NCBI GenBank assembly: GCA_963722295.1
Contig: CAVRLB010000001.1
Coordinates: 620,001 to 684,000 of the forward strand
Reading direction: 5' to 3'
Source: Brooklawnia sp032229645
GTDB lineage: Bacteria; Actinomycetota; Actinomycetes; Propionibacteriales; Propionibacteriaceae
Length of the DNA: 64,000 nt
Position numbers and translations under genes: made by a program. The notes under the pieces were generated by a model. It saw nothing but the letters and a program-made list of their open reading frames with translations, was not told where the DNA came from and ran no database searches. Below are positions 35,711-44,151 of the stretch, in pieces; the stretch's first letter is position 1; the number at the start of each line of letters is the position of its first letter.

Positions 35711-37000
35711 ATGAAGACCTCCCTCAACCTCATCCTCGATGACATCGCGCTCCCCCGATTCGCCAAGGTGCATCAGGAGTTGCCGGCGCCGCGATTGGAC
35801 GATGTCGCCGCGCACATCGACGAGCAGTTGGCCAGGCCGGAGTTCGATCAGACCGTGCAGGCCGGACAGCGGATCGGCATCACGGTCGGCAGCCGTGGCA
35901 TCGCGAACATGCCGCTGATCGTCGGCACGCTGGCCGACTGGGTGAAGTCGAAAGACGCCACCCCGGTGATCATCCCCTCAATGGGCAGCCACGGCGGCGC
36001 CACCGCAGAGGGCCAGCGTCAGATGCTCCTCGGTATGGGCTTCACCCCCGAGGTGACCGGCTGCGAGATCGTATCCAGCCTCGATGTGACCGAGCTGGAC
36101 GAAGTCGATGGCCTGAAGGTGCTCTTCTCGTCGGATGCCTTGGCATGTGACGGGCTGATCTTGTGCAACCGCATCAAGGCGCACACCGACATCGTGGGGC
36201 CGATCGAATCGGGCCTGATGAAGATGGCGGCGATCGGTGTCGGCAAGCATCGAGGCGCTTTGCAGGCGCATTCCAGGGGTCTGGACAAGGCCGGGCAGAT
36301 GATCCAGAAAATCGCCCCGGTGATGTTCGAGAAGGCCAACATCATCTTCGGTGTCGGCGTGTTGGAGAACTCTCTCGACCAGACGCGCGACATCGTCCTG
36401 ATCGAGACCGCCGAGATCGAGCAGACCGAACGCGGGTTGCTCGCCGAATCGCGTCTGCACCTGCCGAGGCTCTTGATCCACGACATCGATGTCCTGGTCG
36501 TCGACTATATGGGCAAGAACATTTCGGGTGACGGGATGGATCCCAATGTCTTGGGCCGCTCGCTGATCGGAGTCAAGAACCCCGAGATGCACGTCAACAA
36601 GATCCTCGTGCTCGACATGACGCCCGAATCGCACGGCAATGCGACCGGGATCGGCCTGGCCGACATCACCACCGCACGACTGTTCAACCAGATCGACTTC
36701 ACCGCGATGTTCACAAACGGCGTCACCTCGAACGGCATAGCCGGTTCGAGGATAGCCCCGTTCATGCCCAATCAGAAGATGGCCATGCAGTGTGCGCTGC
36801 GTTTGACGCTGATTCCCGATCTGACCAAGGCGCGCATCGTCCGCATAGTCAACACCCTCGATGTGGCCGAGATCTGGGTCTCCGAGGCGCTGCTGGACGA
36901 GGTCGCGGCCAACCCGGCACTGACACAGCTGACCGACCCTGTTGAGTTGGAGTTCGACGAGTACGACGATCTCTTCCCGGCATCGGCGCGGCTGGACTAA
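35711..37000 (+). CDS. LarA-like (DUF2088) putative Ni-pincer racemase/epimerase
   Basis: A 429-residue member of the LarA (lactate racemase) superfamily. The phosphate/cofactor region reads IPSMGSHGGATAEGQ, and the central segment carries candidate nickel-pincer ligands: His in NRIKAHTDIVG, Lys in GLMKMAAIGV and His in LQAHSRG. Family members are nickel-dependent 2-hydroxyacid racemases or sugar-acid epimerases, but the long form seen here has few studied examples. The ATG at 35711 has AGGAG upstream. It follows the kinase by 26 bp. None of the pincer-cofactor genes larB, larC or larE is in the window, so activity would need them elsewhere. Confidence 0.82.
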   Translation: MKTSLNLILDDIALPRFAKVHQELPAPRLDDVAAHIDEQLARPEFDQTVQAGQRIGITVGSRGIANMPLIVGTLADWVKSKDATPVIIPSMGSHGGATAEGQRQMLLGMGFTPEVTGCEIVSSLDVTELDEVDGLKVLFSSDALACDGLILCNRIKAHTDIVGPIESGLMKMAAIGVGKHRGALQAHSRGLDKAGQMIQKIAPVMFEKANIIFGVGVLENSLDQTRDIVLIETAEIEQTERGLLAESRLHLPRLLIHDIDVLVVDYMGKNISGDGMDPNVLGRSLIGVKNPEMHVNKILVLDMTPESHGNATGIGLADITTARLFNQIDFTAMFTNGVTSNGIAGSRIAPFMPNQKMAMQCALRLTLIPDLTKARIVRIVNTLDVAEIWVSEALLDEVAANPALTQLTDPVELEFDEYDDLFPASARLD

Positions 37001-37044
37001 GGGCCTAAGGACCCTAACTGTCACGTCAGGCCTCCGCTGGACAA

Positions 37045-37084
37045 CGAAGAGGGGCTCCTTCCGCACGGAAGGAGCCCCTCTTCG
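37045..37084. terminator. Bidirectional terminator, perfect 19-bp inverted repeat
   Basis: CGAAGAGGGGCTCCTTCCG (37045-37063) is matched base for base by its reverse complement at 37066-37084 with a 2-nt centre. It lies between the convergent LarA-like and TIM-barrel genes and flanking A/T bases are modest. It should work in both directions. Confidence 0.85.
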
Positions 37085-37106
37085 ATTCGGACGATGAGTC
37101 AGCGCA

Positions 37107-38039
37107 TCAGGCCATCTTGGCGCGCAGAATCGAGCGGATGTACTCGCGCGATTGAGCGAGGTTGTACAGCGAATCCGAACCGTAGTGCTCGACCATGAAC
37201 GGCATCTCGAAGCCCAGCTCCAGGGCCCGCGCGATGATCGGGCGGTAGTTCACATAGCCGCCCGACAGCGGCGACGGATGAGTCGAGTAGGCGCCGGTGG
37301 CCGGATCGAAGTCGCGCGTGTAGTTTTTGATGTGCCAATAGTTGGTGAACGGCAGCATCTTCTCGAAGGCCTCGGTGACCGACTCGAGCGGACGATGCAG
37401 CCGCACCAGGTTGCCGAGATCCGGGTTCAGGCCGCACGCGGAGTTGTTGACATCGTGCACGAATTTCACGCTGGCGTCCGAGCTGCCCAGGTAGGTGTCC
37501 TCGTACATCTCCAAGGTGATCTGGATGCCCACCGATTCGGCGTGTTCGGCCAGTTCGCGGGTGCGGTCCACGGCCAGCTTGTAGAGCTCGGGATCGTCCG
37601 AGTCCTTGTGCCCCTGGGCAAGCCAGAACCAGACGGCGGCATTCTGCGCCGCAGTCGTGGCCTGGAAGAAGCCGAACGAGACGACCTCTGCCCCCAGCGA
37701 TACACCCGCGTCGATGACCCGATGGCCATAGGCCAGGTAGTCCTCGCCGCGCTCGGCGTCCACGACCGACTTGCGTGAGGTGGAGATACCCGGGACGGTG
37801 AGCCCCGTGTCAGCCAGGGCCTGCTTGAATTCGTCCAGCCGCTGCGGGGAGAGGTCTCCGACGCGCACCCAGACATCCAGCGGGTCGAGCTCGGTGAATC
37901 CCAGGTCGGCGACCTCCTTCATCTGGGCATGCCATTCGGAGGCATCGGCGTCCTGGATCGGACCGCCGTTGGAATCAAGGCCGCCGAAGATCAGCATTGG
38001 GCAGGCGATCGGCCAGTTCTCCGGGTTGTATTTCGACAT
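37107..38039 (-). CDS. TIM-barrel sugar(-phosphate) isomerase/epimerase
   Basis: A 310-residue xylose-isomerase-like TIM barrel. Likely metal ligands are Glu in ITLEMYED, Asp in LNPDLGN, His in YWHIKNY and Glu in FMVEHYGS. The fold is shared by sugar isomerases, epimerases and apiose isomerase. The start at 38039 (MSKYNPENWP) is preferred over 38087; its ribosome site is weak. It is downstream of the 3-hydroxyacyl-CoA-dehydrogenase-like gene by 51 bp on the same strand. In this locus it probably interconverts a ketose or its phosphate, with substrate unknown. Confidence 0.87.
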   Translation of the reverse strand: MSKYNPENWPIACPMLIFGGLDSNGGPIQDADASEWHAQMKEVADLGFTELDPLDVWVRVGDLSPQRLDEFKQALADTGLTVPGISTSRKSVVDAERGEDYLAYGHRVIDAGVSLGAEVVSFGFFQATTAAQNAAVWFWLAQGHKDSDDPELYKLAVDRTRELAEHAESVGIQITLEMYEDTYLGSSDASVKFVHDVNNSACGLNPDLGNLVRLHRPLESVTEAFEKMLPFTNYWHIKNYTRDFDPATGAYSTHPSPLSGGYVNYRPIIARALELGFEMPFMVEHYGSDSLYNLAQSREYIRSILRAKMA

Positions 38040-38090
38040 TCTGAGGGTCTCTTTTCTCTGTGAGAGGGTCGTCTTGCAGAAGCGCACGTG

Positions 38091-39044
38091 CTACTTGACG
38101 CCGGGTGCCTGGCCGAGCTCGGTCAGCAGCTGCTGCATCCGGGCGTATGCGGTGTTGCGGTACGCGACCAGCTCAGTGGTGTCGCCGGCCGGAATGACGA
38201 AGCCGCCACCCGACTTGGTGCCCAGGTGTCCCTCGTCCACCAGCTTCTTGAGGCCCTCGGGGGTGGCGAATCGCTCGCCGAAGTTGTCCTCGAACGTCTT
38301 GAAGCAGTCACGGTAGACATCCAGACCGGCCATGTCGGCGATTGCGAACGGGCCGAAGAACGGCAGCCGGAAGCCGAAGGTGGTGCGCGTGATGATGTCG
38401 ACATCGTCGGCGGTGGCAACGCCATCGTCGACGATGCTGATCGCTTCCTTCAGCAGCGCATACTGCAGCCGGTTGAGCACGAAGCCGGGCGAATCGTTGA
38501 CCCGAGCGGTCAGCTTGCCCGTCGAACGGACGAGTTCTTCGACATCGGCCAGGATCGCCTCATCGGTACCAGCGTGCAGGATGATCTCGACACCCGGAAT
38601 GAATGGGGAGGGATTGGAGAAGTGCACACCCAAGAAGCGGTCGGCCTTGTCGAGAGAATCGGCGAGTCCGCCGATGGGCAGCGTGGAGGTATTGGAGGCA
38701 ATGATCGCGTCCGGACGTGCAGCTGCCTCGATCCGGCGCAGCACGGCGTCCTTGATCGCCGGCTTTTCGGGCACGGCCTCCTGGATGTAGTCAGCATCCG
38801 CGACCGCATCTTCGATGCTGGGGGCAACGCTCAGGTGCTGTTCGACCAGAGCCGCCTGGCCGGGCAGGAAGAGCCCTCGCTGTTCCCAGTCCTTCGCCTC
38901 AGCGATGAGCCGGGCGAGATTCTTCTTGGTTAGTTCCGCGTCGGCGTCCGCTAGCACGACGGGGTGACCGGCGATCGCGAAGACCTGCGCGATGCCACCC
39001 CCCATGTAGCCTGCGCCGACGAGAGCGATAGTGCTGATGGCCAT
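38091..39044 (-). CDS. 3-hydroxyacyl-CoA dehydrogenase-family oxidoreductase
   Basis: A 317-residue NAD-dependent enzyme with the N-terminal Rossmann motif ALVGAGYMGGGIAQVF, the SNTSTLPIG and HFSNPSPFIPGVEI catalytic region, and a helical C-terminal domain (DSPGFVLNRLQYALL, GTKSGGGF). The family covers 3-hydroxybutyryl-CoA dehydrogenase as well as L-gulonate 3-dehydrogenase-like enzymes. No acyl-CoA genes are nearby, so oxidation of a sugar acid is more likely than fatty-acid metabolism. The start is the ATG at 39044 with GGAGG upstream. TATAGT (39170-39175, minus strand) is a possible -10. Confidence 0.88.
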   Translation of the reverse strand: MAISTIALVGAGYMGGGIAQVFAIAGHPVVLADADAELTKKNLARLIAEAKDWEQRGLFLPGQAALVEQHLSVAPSIEDAVADADYIQEAVPEKPAIKDAVLRRIEAAARPDAIIASNTSTLPIGGLADSLDKADRFLGVHFSNPSPFIPGVEIILHAGTDEAILADVEELVRSTGKLTARVNDSPGFVLNRLQYALLKEAISIVDDGVATADDVDIITRTTFGFRLPFFGPFAIADMAGLDVYRDCFKTFEDNFGERFATPEGLKKLVDEGHLGTKSGGGFVIPAGDTTELVAYRNTAYARMQQLLTELGQAPGVK

Positions 39045-39319
39045 GAAACTCTTTGCCTCCTCAGATTCGCTGCATTCCGTCTGCCTGGCTGACGCCACCG
39101 GGCGCCAATGGCTTTGATTCATACGGATCTGCAACCAGCGGTCGACCGGTGACCGACTGACAGCCCAATACTATAGGAAGTCTGGCCAGCTGCGACCTCG
39201 GGGCACGAACTTCTGTATACGAAGCTTTCCCCGTGAGGCCCGCGGCAGGAGCCATGCTGACTGCTATGCTCGGCTCAATATTTTGATCGCACAATTCGTC
39301 GCATCACATATCGCCTAGT

Positions 39320-39559
39320 GGTAGGGGATCCAGCAATCCCCTACCGTGGATTGCGGAGCCCTTGCACTGGGACCCGTCTTCTATGTAGCATATAGGCGCT
39401 ACGACTGGACGCAGGAGACCGGCCGTAGCCACACCGAGGAGGCAGCGTTGCCCGTTTTGATCACCGCTGCATTCTTTGGCGTCGCCTTGCGCGGCGCACA
39501 CCCTCGTGATTCGTTCGCGAATCGCGAGGCCCCGGAGCTGTCGCACCCGGCACAGCTCC
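39320..39559 (+). promoter_or_regulatory. Structured 5' leader of Nramp-like gene (several hairpins)
   Basis: The 536-bp gap between divergent genes holds at least three strong hairpins on the transporter side. One is GGTAGGGGAT (39320) with its complement at 39336. A second is a 12-bp stem (39502-39529, one G-U pair) closed by TTCG. A third is GGAGCTGT (39534) with ACAGCTCC (39552), just ahead of the AAAGGAG ribosome site. This could be a riboswitch or other RNA switch. It does not match the yybP-ykoY manganese motif as I know it. The rest of the gap shows no gene. Confidence 0.5.
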
Positions 39560-39580
39560 CCGGTCACAAAGGAGCGATCC

Positions 39581-41077
39581 ATGAGTACTGGGGTTGAAAC
39601 GACACCCGTACTGGAGCCCTTACGGTATCCCGAGCAAGATCCGAAACTTGCTTCAAAGAAATTCCTCGACCTGATCAGCATCGTCGGCCCGGGCTTCATT
39701 CTGGCGTCAGTGACGATCGGTAACGGCGAGATCTTCCAGGCGACGCGAGGCGGCGCCGTATTCGGCTACACGATTCTATGGACCTTCGTCTTCGGTGCCA
39801 TCTTCAAGGCCGCCGTGGTTTACGCGGCCGCTCGCTACATGGTCATCACCGGCGAACATCCCTTCCAACGCATGGGCCACGTCGTCCCGGGATTCGGCAC
39901 CAAGGGCATCGGCAGGCACTGGCTGGCCACCTTCTTCGGGGTGCTGGCCGCGGTTTGCTTCCCGGCCTGGTGCGTCGCTTTCCTCTTGGCACTGAGCCAG
40001 TGGACCCCGTGGATCATCACCGGTTCACAGGAGCCCTGGCTATGGGCAGGTATCGCCTGGGGCCTCATCGCCTACGCCACCTTGTGGGTCAAGGACTTCA
40101 GCAAGGTTGAAAACCTGCAGACGGCCATCGTCGGGCTGCTGGTTGTGTTCTCGGTGATCGCCCTGATCGTCGCTCAGCCGAACTGGATCGATGTCTTCAA
40201 AGGCATGGTTCTACCCGAGGTCCCCTCGCAGTACCCGGCATGGGTGCAGGAGAAGTTCCCTGACGTCGCAGCCAAAGCGATTCCGGTCGAGATCCTCTCG
40301 TACCTGGGAGCGCTCGGCGGCGGCATCTACGACTACATCGGCTACGTCGGGACCTTCCGCGAGAAGACCTGGGGCATGCTCGGGCGCGCCGACAACATCG
40401 AGATCAACCTGCAACTGCAAGCTCTCGGCAAGGACGAGCAAATTCCGATCGCCATGGACGAAGAGAATCTGTCCAGGGCAGCTGCCGGCGTGAAGGCCGC
40501 GAAAATCGACTCCGTCACGTCCTTCATCGCCGTAGGCATCTTTGCCATCACCTTCATGGTGCTGGGCAACGTCGTGCTCGGCGCCGACGCCCTGCAGGAG
40601 GTTCCTGGCAACGACAACATCCTGACCGCCCAGGCGGCGTTCTTCACCAATATCCACCCGATCCTGAAGTACCTCTATATGGTGGCCATCTGGTGTGCGT
40701 TCTGGGGTTCGCTGCAAGCTCTGTTGACAGTCACCTACCCGTACACGGTACGCGAAGCGTTCAGCCCGGCGTTCCCCGTGCTGAACGATCCGAAGCATTG
40801 GCAGAAGCTGCGAATCATCGTTGCGACCTATACCCTCGGCCTCGCCATCATCCTCGCGTTGACGGGCGTGAGCTATACCACGGTGATCGCCTTCGCCGGC
40901 ATCCTCGGCGGTGTCTTCGCGCTCGGCCTGTGGGGCTTCTGCCTGCTAGCCGCCGAGCACAAGGTGCTGCCGAAGCAGTTGCGGATGAAGCCGTTCCTCC
41001 AAGTGGTCTTGGTGATCGCATCTATCGCCATGACGGGTATGGGCATCGTCGGTTTGATCGGCTTCTTCGGCGGCTGA
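39581..41077 (+). CDS. Nramp-family transporter lacking the DPGN metal motif
   Basis: A 498-residue carrier with about 11 helices that aligns with Nramp/MntH in helix 1 (GPGFILASVTI ... GGAVFGY). At the position of the metal-binding DPGN, residues 47-50 read GNGE, and the helix-6 MPH motif is replaced by the GGGIYDYIGYVG region. It is therefore unlikely to be an ordinary Mn/Fe importer. Placed in a sugar-catabolic locus, it might carry an organic substrate or another cation. AAAGGAGCGATCC before the ATG is a textbook ribosome site. A hairpin follows the gene. Confidence 0.88.
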   Translation: MSTGVETTPVLEPLRYPEQDPKLASKKFLDLISIVGPGFILASVTIGNGEIFQATRGGAVFGYTILWTFVFGAIFKAAVVYAAARYMVITGEHPFQRMGHVVPGFGTKGIGRHWLATFFGVLAAVCFPAWCVAFLLALSQWTPWIITGSQEPWLWAGIAWGLIAYATLWVKDFSKVENLQTAIVGLLVVFSVIALIVAQPNWIDVFKGMVLPEVPSQYPAWVQEKFPDVAAKAIPVEILSYLGALGGGIYDYIGYVGTFREKTWGMLGRADNIEINLQLQALGKDEQIPIAMDEENLSRAAAGVKAAKIDSVTSFIAVGIFAITFMVLGNVVLGADALQEVPGNDNILTAQAAFFTNIHPILKYLYMVAIWCAFWGSLQALLTVTYPYTVREAFSPAFPVLNDPKHWQKLRIIVATYTLGLAIILALTGVSYTTVIAFAGILGGVFALGLWGFCLLAAEHKVLPKQLRMKPFLQVVLVIASIAMTGMGIVGLIGFFGG

Positions 41078-41102
41078 TCCGCTCTGATCGATGACTACCG
41101 AT

Positions 41103-41144
41103 ACGAGTCCGCGTTCTGGCCACAAGGCCGGGACGCGGACTCGT
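41103..41144 (+). terminator. Terminator hairpin after Nramp-like gene
   Basis: ACGAGTCCGCGT (41103-41114) pairs perfectly with ACGCGGACTCGT (41133-41144), with an inner GGCC-acaa-GGCC stem. It lies 25 bp after the stop codon. The DapA-like gene starts 220 bp later and presumably has its own promoter. Confidence 0.75.
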
Positions 41145-41364
41145 CCCACGAATGCTTCCGTCCGGCCGCGTCTCACGGTTACGGCGCGGGTGGTGGGGAG
41201 TAGTCGGTACGGCGCGAGTGGCGAAGTGGTGTCGGGTAGTCGCGCCGCTCCCGCTTTTCCTATAGCATGTACGTATCCGTTCTGGGAGACTGGACAGCGA
41301 TCACGCGGTCGTCCGAAGATGTTCGTCCGCCGTCGTCCATTCGGCCGATCTGTTTGGAGCACTA

Positions 41365-42285
41365 GTGAATCCACAACTGCGTGGCGTGATCATTCCGGTC
41401 GCCACCCCCTTTGATGCAGCCAACGACGAGGCGGTCGATCAGGCCGCTCTCGAACACAACTTCGGATTGTGGGGAGTCACCGGCGTAGCGGGCTTCATGG
41501 TGCTGGGCACCAACGGCGAATTCAAGGCGGTGGACGATGACGAGTCGCGCACCGTGATCGCCACGGCAGCCGCCAACAAGGGCGACAAGACCCTGATCGT
41601 CGGAGCAGGACGCGAATCCACCAAGACCACGATCGCTTTCATCCGGACGCTGGAGCCGTGGGCCGATGCGATCGACTACGTCTCCGTCCTTACGCCGAAC
41701 TACTTCGCGAAGCTGGACGACGGCCCCGCGCTCGCCGACTTCTATGCCTCGGTGGCAGACGCCAGCCCGGTACCGGTGCTGCTCTATGTTGCGCCGGGCT
41801 ATGCCAACGGCGTCACGGTGCCGCCGAAGGTGCTTGCCGAGTTGGCCGGCCACCCGAATATCGCCGGGATCAAGGACACCTCCCCGACGATGATGACCGA
41901 CTACATGGTGGCGGCAGGCTCCCGCGACGACTTCGCGGTGATGGCCGGTTCGCTGAGCAACATCATGACCTGCCTGCGCTTCGACGGCCCCGGCGGGGTC
42001 GTCTCTGCCGCGAACTATTTGCCGGACGAATGCGCCCGGCTCACGGATCTCTATTTCAACGAGTCTCGCGAGACCGCGGGCCGCTACTACCGGATCCTGC
42101 AGAGCGTGGCCAAGAACGGCGGCGGCAAGCAGGGCGTGGCAAGCCTCAAAGCGGCAATGAACATCCGCGGCTACCGCGCAGGTGCACCCAGGCGTCCCCT
42201 TCGCCCGGTGAGTGCCGAAGCCGAATCCCAGATCCGCCGGGCCCTTGAGACCGGGCTGGCCGAACTCGCCGCGTTCCAGGCTTGA
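41365..42285 (+). CDS. DapA/NAL-family Schiff-base aldolase
   Basis: A 306-residue TIM-barrel lyase of the dihydrodipicolinate synthase / N-acetylneuraminate lyase superfamily. The substrate-binding GTNGEF and the Schiff-base Lys in IAGIKDTSPT are present. A Tyr occurs in VLLYVAPGYANG, where DapA proteins have YNxP. Because this motif differs and the context is catabolic, a 2-keto-3-deoxy sugar-acid aldolase is more likely than lysine biosynthesis. It starts with GTG, preceded by GGAG five bases upstream. The FGGY kinase follows 14 bp after the stop. Confidence 0.9.
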   Translation: MNPQLRGVIIPVATPFDAANDEAVDQAALEHNFGLWGVTGVAGFMVLGTNGEFKAVDDDESRTVIATAAANKGDKTLIVGAGRESTKTTIAFIRTLEPWADAIDYVSVLTPNYFAKLDDGPALADFYASVADASPVPVLLYVAPGYANGVTVPPKVLAELAGHPNIAGIKDTSPTMMTDYMVAAGSRDDFAVMAGSLSNIMTCLRFDGPGGVVSAANYLPDECARLTDLYFNESRETAGRYYRILQSVAKNGGGKQGVASLKAAMNIRGYRAGAPRRPLRPVSAEAESQIRRALETGLAELAAFQA

Positions 42286-42299
42286 AAGGACGAACTGCC

Positions 42300-43631
42300 G
42301 TGTATTACCTGTCCATCGATTTCGGGACCTCCGCGGTGAAGATGGAGATCCTCAACGACGCTCTTGAGGTGCTGGCCTCCGAGAAGGAGGATTACCCTTA
42401 CATCCTGCTGCCCGGCGAGAAGGTCGAGATCGACCCCGAGGTGCTCTTCGGAGCCACCAATCGGGCCGCAAGGCGGCTGCCCGTCGCGCTACGCGACCAG
42501 GTCGGGGTGCTGTGCTACGACACCTTCTCGCCCTCCCCGGTCTTCATCGCCGAGGACGGCACGCTGGCCTACCCGAACATCATCACCCACATGGATCGCC
42601 GCAGCCGGGCCATCACCGACTTCATCAATGAGACGGTCGGCAAAGACAGGTATCTGTCGATCGCCGGTATCTATCCGTTCGCGGGTGGCGCCGGCATCAT
42701 GACCGTGCTGTGGATGCAGCAGAACGAGCCCGGTGTCTTGGAGCGCACCTACCGGATCGGCCATTTGCCCACCTATGTGCATCACCGTTTGACCGGCGAG
42801 TGGATGGTTGATCTGGTCAATGCGTCGATGTTGGGGCTCTACGAGACCACCACGCAGGGCGGCTGGTCGTCCGAACTGCTGGATGCCTTCGGCCTCAAGC
42901 ATGAGTGGTTCAGCGAGATCCGCAACCCCGGCGAGTTGCTGGGCACGCTGCTTCCCGATCCAGCCGAACAGCTCGGCATTCCCGCCGGGATTCCGGTCGC
43001 GGTAGGAACCAACGACATGGCCGCCGCTCAGATGGGCGCCCACAATGACCGCGCCGGCCGCATCATGAACACCGCGGGCAGCTCAGACATGGTCTCGATC
43101 CTGATCGACAAGCCGGTGACTAACCCCGGCTACTATCTGCGCAACTCGGCGCTTCCGGGCATCTGGCAGATCTACGCCACCACCGCCGGCGGATTCGGTA
43201 TCGATTGGTTCTTCGAGCAGTTCTGCAAAGAAATGACCCGGGAGCAGTTCAACACCGAATACCTGCCGGCGTGTATCGACGGCCACGTCGACGACGGCGA
43301 GGTCAGCTTCGACCCGTACCTGACCGGGGATCGGCAGTCGCTCGAGAAGCGCACCGGAGGTTGGCACGGGCTGACGCTGGCGGCAACCCGCGACGAGATG
43401 CTCGCGACCTTGCTGAGGTCGATGAACAAGGTGCTCTACGATGTCGTCGAACTAGCCGGCAGTGTTGTGCCGATGGACACGGTCATCAAACTCACCGGTG
43501 GCATGTCCACACCGGCATTCATCAAGCTCAAAGAGCAACAATTCCCCGGCTTCACCTTCGAAGTCGTCGACAACTGTTCGGTCTTGGGTAACGTCGAACT
43601 CGTTCGCCATTACAACACAACGGAGAGCTGA
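42300..43631 (+). CDS. FGGY-family carbohydrate kinase
   Basis: A 443-residue ASKHA-fold kinase. The N-terminal phosphate-1 motif is LSIDFGTSAVKME, the middle has VAVGTNDMAAAQMGA and NTAGSSDMVSI, and the C-terminal adenosine motif is KLTGGMSTPAFI. Relatives phosphorylate xylulose, ribulose, apulose and similar ketoses. The start is the GTG at 42300 with AAAGGA nine bases upstream. It is the second kinase of the locus besides DhaK-DhaL, so two different substrates or two phosphorylation steps are expected. Confidence 0.92.
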   Translation: MYYLSIDFGTSAVKMEILNDALEVLASEKEDYPYILLPGEKVEIDPEVLFGATNRAARRLPVALRDQVGVLCYDTFSPSPVFIAEDGTLAYPNIITHMDRRSRAITDFINETVGKDRYLSIAGIYPFAGGAGIMTVLWMQQNEPGVLERTYRIGHLPTYVHHRLTGEWMVDLVNASMLGLYETTTQGGWSSELLDAFGLKHEWFSEIRNPGELLGTLLPDPAEQLGIPAGIPVAVGTNDMAAAQMGAHNDRAGRIMNTAGSSDMVSILIDKPVTNPGYYLRNSALPGIWQIYATTAGGFGIDWFFEQFCKEMTREQFNTEYLPACIDGHVDDGEVSFDPYLTGDRQSLEKRTGGWHGLTLAATRDEMLATLLRSMNKVLYDVVELAGSVVPMDTVIKLTGGMSTPAFIKLKEQQFPGFTFEVVDNCSVLGNVELVRHYNTTES

Positions 43632-43635
43632 GCGC

Positions 43636-44103
43636 ATGAACCGAAGCTGGGGTGTCTACCTCATGACCGTCGCCTGCCTGGGCATGCTGGCGAGTATCTT
43701 CGCCTCCCGCGGAGATCTTATCTGGGCCATCGGCTTCGGTGCCCTCGCGGCGGCCTATCTCGGTCGCGCGGTGTACAAGCAGGTGCGCGAGAACCAGCGG
43801 CACCGCGACGCCCTCGGTGAGCACCTGGCCGGTCATAAGACGACCTCCGAGAAGCAGCAGATCGTGGACAACCTGCTCACCACCCGCAAGCAGCTGAAGG
43901 GACGCCGCAGCTCCGAGGTCCTTCTGGGACTGATCATCGTCGTGGGTATCGTCTACATCTACCCGATGAACGGGCTGCTGGCACTGGCCATCTCGGTGCT
44001 CTTCATTCCCCTGGGCTACCTCATCATCAAGCAGTCCCGTTCGATCAGCCTTATTGAGCGCGGTCTGATCGAACGCGGCTATTCGCTGCAATCCACCAAT
44101 TGA
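43636..44103 (+). CDS. Small membrane protein of unknown function
   Basis: A 155-residue protein with two N-terminal and two C-terminal hydrophobic helices separated by a charged, probably coiled cytoplasmic segment of about 45 residues (YKQVRENQRHRDALGEHL onward). No known family is recognised. It starts 4 bp after the FGGY kinase stop and precedes the transaldolase-like gene by 48 bp, so it belongs to the transcript of the sugar locus. A role in transport or sensing is only suggested by position. Confidence 0.75.
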   Translation: MNRSWGVYLMTVACLGMLASIFASRGDLIWAIGFGALAAAYLGRAVYKQVRENQRHRDALGEHLAGHKTTSEKQQIVDNLLTTRKQLKGRRSSEVLLGLIIVVGIVYIYPMNGLLALAISVLFIPLGYLIIKQSRSISLIERGLIERGYSLQSTN

Positions 44104-44151
44104 CCTCATCAAAGGCGATATCACCTCTCTGAAAGTTAGGAGCATTTCCCA

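Noticed and set aside
31484..43631. Assigning the sugar locus to the known D-apiose or erythritol pathway
   Set aside because: Only some enzyme types agree, and several genes have no place in either pathway. I could not choose without sequence comparison.
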